Assembly (NCBI GenBank): GCA_902782705.1 | Contig: CACZOL010000082.1 | Coordinates: forward strand, 1 to 6,277 | Reading direction: 5' to 3' | From: an uncultured Selenomonadaceae bacterium | GTDB lineage: Bacteria; Bacillota; Negativicutes; Selenomonadales; Selenomonadaceae | DNA: 6,277 bases | In this document: positions 1-4,778 of the stretch, in pieces | Numbering within the stretch: position 1 is the stretch's first letter | Layout: the number at the start of each line of letters is the position of its first letter | Notes under the pieces: model-generated | The model's input: the letters and a program-made list of their open reading frames with translations, nothing else | Told to the model about the DNA's origin: nothing | The model's database searches: none | Translations under genes and position numbers: made by a program

Positions 1-18
1 ATTGTATAGAAACTGCAT
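1..18 (-). CDS. waaA: Start of a gene running off the window, probably Kdo transferase (waaA/kdtA), first 6 codons
   Basis: Reading leftwards there is an ATG at 18-16 followed by codons for MQFLYN before the window ends. An AAGGGG ribosome binding site lies 7 nt upstream, in an otherwise empty 63-nt spacer after the msbA stop. The N-terminus (hydrophobic, with F-L-Y-N) resembles the membrane-anchored start of glycosyltransferase family 30 Kdo transferases, which attach Kdo to lipid A precursor at the inner membrane. Lipid A and Kdo genes often follow msbA in the same direction. Only six residues are visible, so the identity rests mainly on context. Another LPS gene such as lpxK could sit here instead. 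Confidence 0.4.
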
Positions 19-81
19 TGCGTTACCCCTTTTTAGATAGAGTGGAGTGTGGAGAGTGAAGAGTTGGGCGACCTTAGCGTT

Positions 82-1806
82 TTACGTCTTGTCATATTGT
101 ATATGATAAAGCCCTGCGTACAGGCCGCCCGCCGCAAGAAGCTCCTCATGGGTTCCCTGCTCGCGTATCCTGCCGCCGTCCAGCACGTAAATCCTGTCGG
201 CTCCTATGATCGTTGAAAGGCGATGGGCGATGACGAGAGAGGTCCGACCGACCATCAAACGGTCGAGGGCCGCCTGCACGATCTTCTCGCTTTCCGTGTC
301 GAGCGCGCTGGTCGCCTCGTCGAGGATCAAGATGCGCGGGTCTTTCAGTATAGCGCGCGCAATGGCGATGCGCTGCCGCTGGCCTCCGGAAAGGTTCGCG
401 CCGCGCTCGCCGATTTCCGTATCGTAGCCTTCAGGCAACGCCATGATGAACTCATGTGCGCCCGCATCCTTTGCCGCCGCCTCGATTTCCGCGTCCGTCG
501 CGTCAAGACGCCCGTAGCGGATATTTTCCCGTACGGTGGCGGAAAAGAGTACCGTTTCCTGCGGCACGATGCCGATCTGCGTGCGAAGCGAATCCGTCGT
601 CACGTCCCGCACGTCATGGCCGTCGATCGTAATCGACCCGCCCGTCACATCGTAAAAGCGCGGAATCAAATTTGCCACCGTGGATTTCCCCGCACCGGAC
701 GGCCCGACGAAAGCGATCATCTGTCCCGGCTCCGCCGTGAACGTCAGATTGGACAGGGCCGGCACATCCTCCCGATAAGAAAAGCTGACGTCCGAAAAGC
801 ATACGCGCCCATCCACGGGAGGCAGGGCTTTTGCATCCGGCGCGTCCGTCACCGTCTCTTCCATATCGAGGAGCGAAAACACACGGTCCGCGCCGGCCAT
901 CGCTTTCTGTATCTGTGCGTAGATGCGCGATAAACGCTTGACCGGATTCGCAAGGTTTACCGCATAAGTCAGAAACGCCACCAGCGTTCCCGCCGTAATG
1001 ACGCCGTCCACCACTTCCATGCCGCCAAACCAGATGATGACGGTCACGCCAAGGGCCGCGAAAAACTCCACCGTCGGCGTCAAAAGGCTCGAAAGCTGCG
1101 CATCCTTCATCACCGCGCGAAAATTCAACTCGTTTTGCTCGTGGAACCGGTCAATTTCAAATTTTTCCCGCACGAAGGACTTGACCACGCGCTCCGAGGA
1201 AATGCTCTCCTGCATCAGCGCAGTGATATCGGACATTCGCTCCTGGATTACCGATCCGGCCGAGCGCACTTTCTTGCCGAAAATATCCATCGCCAGCCCG
1301 ACGAGCGGAACCGTGATCAATGTAATCACGCTGAGTTTCCAATCCAAAAGCACCATCATGACCAGCGAGCCGAAGAAAATCGCGCTCTCCGTCAACGCCT
1401 CGACCATGCGTTCCACCAGCGCGCTTTGAAGCGCCGCCACGTCGTTTGAGATATAGCTCATGATCTCGCCCGTCTGCCGGCGATCGAAAAAGGCGATGGG
1501 AAGCCGCTGAAGCTTTTGGAACAGCACATCCCGCACGTCCACGATGACGCGCTGTCCGATGTACGAAACAAGATAGCCCTGCCCGTAATAAAAAATCCCG
1601 CGGATGAAAAAAATGACGACGATGCCGACGCAGATCAGGTTCAGCATTTCCATATCCCGCGCCGCCAACACCTTGTCGATCATATCCTTGATAACCCAAG
1701 GCAGATAAAGATTCGCGGCCGCCGCGACGACAATGCAGACAATCGCTTCCAAGAGCCGTTTCTTGTATGGCTTGATGTAGGCGAGCAATCGCAAATAGCC
1801 TTTCAT
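82..1806 (-). CDS. msbA: MsbA-type lipid A exporter, ABC transporter with fused membrane and ATPase domains
   Basis: The 574-residue protein has the layout and usual length of MsbA half-transporters, which act as homodimers to flip core-lipid A from the inner to the outer leaflet of the inner membrane using ATP. Residues 1 to about 310 form the six-helix ABC exporter domain, with hydrophobic segments near 20-40, 57-77, 138-180 and 250-290. The ATPase domain follows: Walker A GPSGAGKST at 368-376, signature LSGGQ at 472-476, Walker B ILILDE ending in catalytic D496-E497, and the H-loop histidine at 528. The reading frame is open further upstream into lpxB, but the ATG at 1806 gives the normal family N-terminus (MKGYLRLLAYIKPYKK). 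It overlaps the lpxB stop as ATGA, which implies translational coupling. A multidrug exporter of the same fold is the alternative. Coupling to lpxB makes lipid A export by far the likelier role. Confidence 0.9.
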   Translation of the reverse strand: MKGYLRLLAYIKPYKKRLLEAIVCIVVAAAANLYLPWVIKDMIDKVLAARDMEMLNLICVGIVVIFFIRGIFYYGQGYLVSYIGQRVIVDVRDVLFQKLQRLPIAFFDRRQTGEIMSYISNDVAALQSALVERMVEALTESAIFFGSLVMMVLLDWKLSVITLITVPLVGLAMDIFGKKVRSAGSVIQERMSDITALMQESISSERVVKSFVREKFEIDRFHEQNELNFRAVMKDAQLSSLLTPTVEFFAALGVTVIIWFGGMEVVDGVITAGTLVAFLTYAVNLANPVKRLSRIYAQIQKAMAGADRVFSLLDMEETVTDAPDAKALPPVDGRVCFSDVSFSYREDVPALSNLTFTAEPGQMIAFVGPSGAGKSTVANLIPRFYDVTGGSITIDGHDVRDVTTDSLRTQIGIVPQETVLFSATVRENIRYGRLDATDAEIEAAAKDAGAHEFIMALPEGYDTEIGERGANLSGGQRQRIAIARAILKDPRILILDEATSALDTESEKIVQAALDRLMVGRTSLVIAHRLSTIIGADRIYVLDGGRIREQGTHEELLAAGGLYAGLYHIQYDKT

Positions 1807-2939
1807 GCCTTGCCTCCTGCCGCAGCCACGATACGCTGTGCCACGCGCTCCGACGAACCCGGCGCGCCCAAAAGCGCGCACGCGTCTTTCAGACGCGCCC
1901 GCACTGCCGATCCGTGCTCCGGCTCTGCCCAAAACCGGCGCGCCTCCGCAAAAATCCGCGTGGGATTCGCCTCGTCCTGCAAAAGTTCCGGCTGCACCAT
2001 CTCGTCCAGCAGGATATTCGGCAGGCTGAAATATTTGACATGCACAAGAAGTCTTCCTATGAAATAGGAAACCGGCGACAAGCGGTACAACACGATCGAC
2101 GGCAAACCCATCAGTGCCGCTTCCATGACCACCGTTCCCGACGTCGCAAGCGCAAGCTGCGCGACGCCCATCAAATCATACGTGTGCTCCCGCGTGAACG
2201 TCACCTTGACGCCCGCTTCCGCCGCCATGCGCTCCATACGCGCCTGATCCATGCCCTGCGCCACGGGAAGGTAAAAGACGGCGTCCGACTTCTCCTCCGC
2301 GATACGCCGCGCACCTTGCAGCATAGCGGGAAACACCAGGGAAATTTCCTGCTTGCGGCTGCCCGGAAGCAGGAGGATCGGATACGAGTTTTCCGGCACG
2401 CCGAAAAAAGCGCGCGCCTCTGATTCCGTCATCGACGGGTGTACCGTATCGACCAGCGGATTCCCGACAAACGAGATATTCGCCCCCGCAGCTTGATAGA
2501 CGGGAAGCTCAAACGGGAAAATCGCGACAAACTCGTCGGCGAGCTTCGCGCAGGACTTCGCACGCCCTTTGCGCCATGCCCACGCCGACGGCGGGATATA
2601 CGAAAAAACGCGGACGCCGAGCGCTTTCGCCCGCTTAGCGAGCCGCCAGTTGAAATCAGGATAGTCGATCAGCACAAGAAGGTCCGGCTTCTCACGCTTC
2701 ATCGCCTCGGTCAGGAGGTTCAAAAGCGAAAGGATGCGGGAAAGATTCGTCACGACCTCCCAGACGCCCATGACACTGTATGCGGCGCAATCCGCCACGA
2801 GTCGGACGCCCGCCGCCGCCATCTGCGCGCCGCCGAACCCGAACATCTCCGATTCCGGCGCAATCCGTTTTACACCCTCCGCCAGACGCGCGCCATGAAG
2901 ATCGCCGGACGCTTCTCCGGCGGAAAACATGATCTTCAA
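1803..2939 (-). CDS. lpxB: Lipid-A-disaccharide synthase
   Basis: LpxB is a GT19 glycosyltransferase at the inner face of the cytoplasmic membrane. It joins UDP-2,3-diacylglucosamine and lipid X to give the tetraacyl disaccharide 1-phosphate of lipid A, releasing UDP. The 378-residue product has the family length (about 380) and hallmarks: SAGEASGDLHG at 6-16, then LIDYPDFNWRLAK, SYIPPSAWAWRKGR and LLLPGSRKQEI, and a C-terminal half with SGTVVMEAAL and the LPNILLDEMVQPELLQ segment. The start chosen is TTG at 2939, giving MKIMFSAGEASGD. A longer reading from TTG at 2957 would translate the ribosome binding site itself (as GGG). The stop overlaps the msbA start by 4 bp. A promoter candidate lies directly upstream, so lpxB seems to head this transcript, and the upstream neighbour is a rubrerythrin gene, not another lpx gene. 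Confidence 0.95.
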   Translation of the reverse strand: MKIMFSAGEASGDLHGARLAEGVKRIAPESEMFGFGGAQMAAAGVRLVADCAAYSVMGVWEVVTNLSRILSLLNLLTEAMKREKPDLLVLIDYPDFNWRLAKRAKALGVRVFSYIPPSAWAWRKGRAKSCAKLADEFVAIFPFELPVYQAAGANISFVGNPLVDTVHPSMTESEARAFFGVPENSYPILLLPGSRKQEISLVFPAMLQGARRIAEEKSDAVFYLPVAQGMDQARMERMAAEAGVKVTFTREHTYDLMGVAQLALATSGTVVMEAALMGLPSIVLYRLSPVSYFIGRLLVHVKYFSLPNILLDEMVQPELLQDEANPTRIFAEARRFWAEPEHGSAVRARLKDACALLGAPGSSERVAQRIVAAAGGKA

Positions 2940-2945
2940 CGGCGC

Positions 2946-2955
2946 ACCTCCTCCC
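2946..2955 (-). promoter_or_regulatory. lpxB ribosome binding site that fixes a TTG start
   Basis: GGGAGGAGGT sits 6 nt upstream of TTG 2939-2937. It is a near-perfect anti-Shine-Dalgarno match and rules out the in-frame TTG at 2957, which lies at its upstream edge. The strong site probably compensates for the weak initiation codon. Confidence 0.8.
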
Positions 2956-2973
2956 AAAATTTCCCATTATAGT

Positions 2974-3003
2974 ATTTTAGCACATATCATGCGCCCGCTT
3001 CAA
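2974..3003 (-). promoter_or_regulatory. Candidate sigma-A promoter for lpxB-msbA
   Basis: On the minus strand, TTGAAG (3003-2998) is followed after 18 nt by TAAAAT (2979-2974), preceded by TGC as an extended -10 (TGCTAAAAT). A second TATAAT at 2971-2966 has no -35 at normal spacing. Transcription would begin near 2967, about 12 nt before the ribosome binding site, giving a very short leader. Confidence 0.5.
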
Positions 3004-3044
3004 TAAAAAACATGGGAAAAGCATACATCATGCAAATGAATATC

Positions 3045-3066
3045 GGCGGGAAATGCCATTCCCGCC
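3045..3066. other. Short hairpin in the lpxB-rubrerythrin spacer
   Basis: GGCGGGAA (3045-3052) and TTCCCGCC (3059-3066) form a perfect 8-bp stem with a 6-nt loop. Neither side carries a T-run, so it is not a normal terminator. It lies between the rubrerythrin terminator and the lpxB promoter. The rest of the 2958-3171 spacer shows nothing else supported. Confidence 0.4.
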
Positions 3067-3171
3067 AAATTCACCAGCCGCCTTCGGCCCGGTTTCATGA
3101 AATAGTCAGCTATCCTTCGCACGATCTTGCGCTTTGCTCATGCCTGCGCCGGTTAAATTTTTCCTCAATTT

Positions 3172-3202
3172 AAAACCCGCGCGGGAAAATTTCCCGCGCG
3201 GG
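3172..3202 (-). terminator. Intrinsic terminator of the rubrerythrin gene
   Basis: CCCGCGCGGGAAA (3176-3188) is perfectly complementary to 3190-3202, giving a very GC-rich stem. In the minus-strand transcript it is followed by UUUU (complement of 3175-3172) and more AU-rich sequence. It begins 9 nt after the rubrerythrin stop codon. It separates the rubrerythrin transcript from lpxB. Confidence 0.85.
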
Positions 3203-3211
3203 CTTTCGTCA

Positions 3212-3745
3212 TCAATAATTTTTCGCGACCTGCTGGAAATAGGCTTTCGGGTGCTCGCAGACCGGGCACTTCTCCGGCGCCTGCGTCGCCTCGCAAATAT
3301 AGCCGCAGTTCAGGCACTGCCAGAGGATCTTGTCGCTCTTCTTGAACACCTTGTCCTGCTCGATATTCGCCAGAAGCAGATTATAGCGTGTCTCATGCTC
3401 CTTCTCGATCTCGGCGACCTTCTCGAAGAGCATGGCGATTTTCGTGAAGCCTTCCTCTTTCGCGACCTTCGCGAACTCCGGATACATGCTGGTCCATTCG
3501 TCATGCTCGCCCGCGGCCGCCGCTTTCAGATTATCCTTCGTGTCGCCGATCCCCTCGACAAGCTTGAACCAGATTTTCGCGTGCTCCTTTTCGTTGCCCG
3601 CCGTCTCCTCAAAAATCCTTGAAATCTGCTCATAGCCGTCCTTCTTCGCCTTCGACGCGTAATAGGTGTACTTGTTGCGCGCCTGCGACTCCCCGGCAAA
3701 CGCCGCCCAGAGATTCTTTTCGGTTTTCGAGCCTTTGAGTTCCAT
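3212..3745 (-). CDS. rbr: Rubrerythrin (diiron peroxidase with rubredoxin domain)
   Basis: This cytoplasmic non-haem iron protein reduces hydrogen peroxide to water in anaerobes, taking electrons from a rubredoxin or NADH-linked donor. The 177-residue product has the classic two-part layout. Residues 1 to about 140 are a four-helix ferritin-like bundle with diiron ligands visible in AGES (E19), NEKEH (E52, H55) and EIEKEH (E114, H117), plus E80 and E83 in the middle segment. The C-terminal rubredoxin domain has CLNC at 144-147 and CPVC at 160-163. The ATG at 3745 is preferred because AAGGAG lies 9 nt upstream and it starts the conserved MELKGSKTEKNL. An upstream in-frame codon would add 18 residues encoded by the GC hairpin of the leader. 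The gene stands alone, with its own promoter and terminator. Confidence 0.95.
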   Translation of the reverse strand: MELKGSKTEKNLWAAFAGESQARNKYTYYASKAKKDGYEQISRIFEETAGNEKEHAKIWFKLVEGIGDTKDNLKAAAAGEHDEWTSMYPEFAKVAKEEGFTKIAMLFEKVAEIEKEHETRYNLLLANIEQDKVFKKSDKILWQCLNCGYICEATQAPEKCPVCEHPKAYFQQVAKNY

Positions 3746-3768
3746 GATACTTTTCTCCTTTCTCTCCC

Positions 3769-3789
3769 GCTCCGGCCCCCCGCCGGAGC
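3769..3789 (-). other. GC-rich hairpin in the rubrerythrin mRNA leader
   Basis: GCTCCGGC (3769-3776) pairs perfectly with GCCGGAGC (3782-3789) around a 5-nt loop, which reads GGGGG in the mRNA. It lies about 10 nt upstream of the AAGGAG ribosome binding site in a leader of about 75 nt. It may stabilise the mRNA or tune translation. It lacks a U-run and is not a terminator. Confidence 0.55.
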
Positions 3790-3818
3790 ATCCAACCATA
3801 AACTACAGTAATGATATC

Positions 3819-3829
3819 TAATGACATTA
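3819..3829. promoter_or_regulatory. Palindrome over the rubrerythrin start site, possible operator
   Basis: TAATGACATTA is a perfect 5-1-5 inverted repeat that overlaps the -10 box and the likely transcription start. A further TAATG half-site lies one helical turn away at 3809-3813. The position suits a repressor. Rubrerythrins are often under the peroxide regulator PerR, but this sequence does not match the usual 7-1-7 Per box well, so no regulator is assigned. Confidence 0.3.
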
Positions 3830-3854
3830 TAAGAAAATTATGTCGCTTTGGCAA
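3826..3854 (-). promoter_or_regulatory. Sigma-A promoter of the rubrerythrin gene
   Basis: TTGCCA (3854-3849), a 17-nt spacer and a perfect TATAAT (3831-3826) are read on the minus strand. The predicted start is near 3819, leaving a leader of about 75 nt. It is divergent from the promoter at 3877-3904, with the two -35 boxes only 22 bp apart. Confidence 0.75.
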
Positions 3855-3876
3855 GCGGCTTTTTCAGAGATTACGA

Positions 3877-3904
3877 TTGAAAATTTTTTGGGGGGGAGTA
3901 TAAT
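3877..3904 (+). promoter_or_regulatory. Sigma-A promoter of the secreted repeat protein, with T6-G7 spacer
   Basis: TTGAAA (3877-3882), a 16-nt spacer and TATAAT (3899-3904). The spacer contains six T (3884-3889) directly followed by seven G (3890-3896). Gain or loss of one G would change the spacer to 17 (optimal) or 15. The start would be near 3911, about 30 nt before the ATG. Confidence 0.7.
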
Positions 3905-3941
3905 ATGAAGTAATTCAAAAACAGAAAAGGAAGTGTTTCCC

Positions 3942-4478
3942 ATGAAAGCAGAATCGAAATGGCAAAAACGGCTTGCGGCCGCAGTTTTGGGCGCGATGGT
4001 CGCAGGCATGCCGCTCTTCGCTGCGGAGGCGGCGGATCCCACGTTCTCCCAAAACGGCGAACGCTACGACGTACGCCGCGGCATGTATGAAAAGGAGGGC
4101 GGCAGCGACGAGCACGTCCGTCTTGGCCAGTACGCCGACGAGAAGCATCAGGAAGTGCGCAAGGAGGAGCAGCGTGCGGATCTCCAGAAACGCCAGACTG
4201 AGGAGCGCGCGGAATTCGAGAAGCGCCAGGCCGAGGAGCGCGCGGAATTCGAAAAGCAGCAAGCCGAGAAGCAGAAAGCCGAAGAGCCGCCGGTCGAGCG
4301 CCGCGAAGAAGTTCGTGAGGAAACGAAGAGCGAAGCACGCCAGGGCGAACAGCGCGAGTACCGCTATGACGTGCGCCGCGGCATGTATGAACAAGAAGGC
4401 GGCAGCGACGTCGAGGTACGTCGCGGTCAGTACGAACAGCCCAGCGAAGACGGCCAGCGCCGCGGACTGGTTCGTTAA
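3942..4478 (+). CDS. Secreted or periplasmic repeat protein with hendecad coiled coil, function unknown
   Basis: The 178-residue product is not a family I recognise. Residues 1-30 look like a Sec signal peptide: K2, K6, K9 and R10, then a hydrophobic core 11-28, with AEA before D32 as the likely cleavage site. The mature protein has two near-identical 24-residue modules exactly 100 residues apart (42-65 and 142-165, YDVRRGMYExEGGSD then VRxGQY). Each is built from two VRxGxY units 15 residues apart. Between them lies a highly charged helix with three 11-residue repeats (78-110, RAEFEKRQAEE type), suggesting a rod-like coiled coil. There are no cysteines in it. The ATG at 3942 is chosen because AAGGA lies about 10 nt upstream. 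The GTG at 3933 would be too close. A spacer, adhesin-like or envelope structural role is possible but unproven. Confidence 0.85.
   Translation: MKAESKWQKRLAAAVLGAMVAGMPLFAAEAADPTFSQNGERYDVRRGMYEKEGGSDEHVRLGQYADEKHQEVRKEEQRADLQKRQTEERAEFEKRQAEERAEFEKQQAEKQKAEEPPVERREEVREETKSEARQGEQREYRYDVRRGMYEQEGGSDVEVRRGQYEQPSEDGQRRGLVR
4065..4136 (+). repeat. First copy of the 24-residue YDVRRGMYE module
   Basis: Encodes residues 42-65 of the secreted protein. It matches the copy at 4365-4436 closely at both protein and DNA level, offset by exactly 300 bp. This suggests an internal duplication later filled or separated by the coiled coil. Confidence 0.8.
4173..4271 (+). repeat. Three tandem 33-bp repeats encoding 11-residue coiled-coil units
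   Basis: Units at 4173-4205, 4206-4238 and 4239-4271 encode RADLQKRQTEE, RAEFEKRQAEE and RAEFEKQQAEK. The last two are almost identical in DNA, each with a GAATTC. The 11-residue period points to a hendecad coil, and repeat number could change by slippage or recombination without shifting the frame. Confidence 0.75.
4365..4436 (+). repeat. Second copy of the 24-residue YDVRRGMYE module
   Basis: Encodes residues 142-165. Compared with the first copy it is YDVRRGMYEQEGGSD then VEVRRGQYE, with mostly conservative changes. It sits at the C-terminal end, just before a short basic tail. Confidence 0.8.
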
Positions 4479-4523
4479 AAGTCAGATAAAAAACAAGCAT
4501 GGCAAAACGCCCAACGTCATTAA

Positions 4524-4575
4524 TGTAGTGACCCCCATAAGTTAGATTTTGGGTCTAACTTATGGGGGCACTACA
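4524..4575. mobile_element. 52-bp palindromic remnant resembling two abutted IS3/IS150-type ends
   Basis: TGTAGTG (4524-4530) pairs with CACTACA (4569-4575), and 4532-4546 (CCCCCATAAGTTAGA) pairs with 4554-4568. That makes a 22-bp stem with one unpaired A and a 7-nt loop. The TG...CA termini and the C-run followed by AAGTTAGA are typical of IS3-family, IS150-group ends. TAA occurs on both sides (4521-4523, 4576-4578), matching the 3-bp duplication of that family. It lies inside the left inverted repeat of the larger element and is therefore the later insertion. Confidence 0.7.
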
Positions 4576-4603
4576 TAAGTTAAGCCAAATTGCAGTTTTG
4601 CTC

Positions 4604-4639
4604 AACAGCTGTAGAATTATTTTTCTGCGGCTGTTTTTT
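4604..4639 (+). terminator. Terminator-like hairpin inside the insertion element
   Basis: AACAGC (4604-4609) pairs with GCTGTT (4630-4635). The stem extends inward to 4616/4623 using two G-T wobbles, and six T follow (4634-4639). It could end plus-strand transcripts arriving from the secreted-protein gene now that the native terminator is split. Confidence 0.55.
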
Positions 4640-4680
4640 AATACGTCAAATTTCAATTTATATGGGTAAATGTCTAAATT

Positions 4681-4717
4681 AAAAGTCCTCTGCTCATCAA
4701 AAAGCAGCGGACTTTTT
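4681..4717 (+). terminator. Intrinsic terminator near the right end of the insertion element
   Basis: AAAAGTCC (4681-4688) pairs with GGACTTTT (4709-4716), and CTGCT (4690-4694) pairs with AGCAG (4703-4707), with one T/C mismatch between. The loop is 8 nt, and T5-G-TTTT follows. A terminator just inside the end is what the 3' end of a transposase gene would leave behind. Confidence 0.7.
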
Positions 4718-4778
4718 GTTTTAAACTTCTTAACTTAATGACATTGGCAAAACGCCATGCTTGTTTTTTATCCCGGTA

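Larger units (their letters stand above)
4511..4747. mobile_element. 237-bp non-autonomous insertion element (MITE-like) in the terminator loop
   Basis: The right end is the reverse complement of CCAATGTCATTAAGTTAAG (4747-4729). The left end reads CCAACGTCATTAA from 4511 and continues as GTTAAG at 4579-4584 once the nested palindrome is removed. This gives 19-bp inverted repeats with one mismatch. CAAAACGC flanks it at 4503-4510 and 4748-4755 as a target duplication. Because the element ends in CC and GG, the duplication could be read as 8 to 10 bp. The interior is AT-rich, has no coding region, and keeps two terminator-like hairpins, as if an insertion sequence had lost its transposase gene. 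The parent family is not established from the sequence. IS4-like elements are one group with duplications of this size. Confidence 0.8.
4485..4772. terminator. Bidirectional terminator split by an insertion
   Basis: GATAAAAAACAAGCATGG (4485-4502) is the exact reverse complement of 4755-4772. Joined around the loop CAAAACG the two arms make a perfect 18-bp stem with A- and T-tracts on the two sides, ideal as the shared terminator of the convergent genes ending at 4478 and 4779. The arms are now separated because a 237-bp element sits in the loop. The outer edges lie only 6 nt from each stop codon. Whether the split arms still terminate is unknown. Confidence 0.8.

Noticed and set aside
223..933. 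A 236-codon plus-strand open frame opposite msbA
   Set aside because: It is a shadow of the GC-rich msbA coding strand. The product is rich in Arg and His with no recognisable domain and no start signals.
3012..3173. A 53-codon plus-strand frame starting MGKAYIMQMN in the lpxB-rubrerythrin spacer
   Set aside because: No ribosome binding site or promoter, it runs across the hairpin and into the terminator arm edge, and the composition looks non-coding.
3819..3829. TAATGACATT shared with the right inverted repeat of the insertion element (4736-4745)
   Set aside because: Ten AT-rich bases in common without the rest of the repeat or any duplication. Most likely chance.
3844..3864. Small hairpin CGCTT-TGGC-AAGCG followed by a T-run
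   Set aside because: Only a 5-bp stem, with no plus-strand gene upstream to terminate. The sequence is already explained as part of the rubrerythrin promoter.
3871..4500. Long minus-strand frames opposite the secreted repeat protein
   Set aside because: They mirror its repeats as Arg/Ala/Leu-rich strings, lack start signals, and the plus-strand frame has a promoter, ribosome binding site and signal peptide.
4511..4747. CRISPR repeat or small-RNA gene in the AT-rich island
   Set aside because: There is no regularly spaced repeat array. The hairpins are explained by inverted repeats, terminators and insertions, and no promoter is evident.
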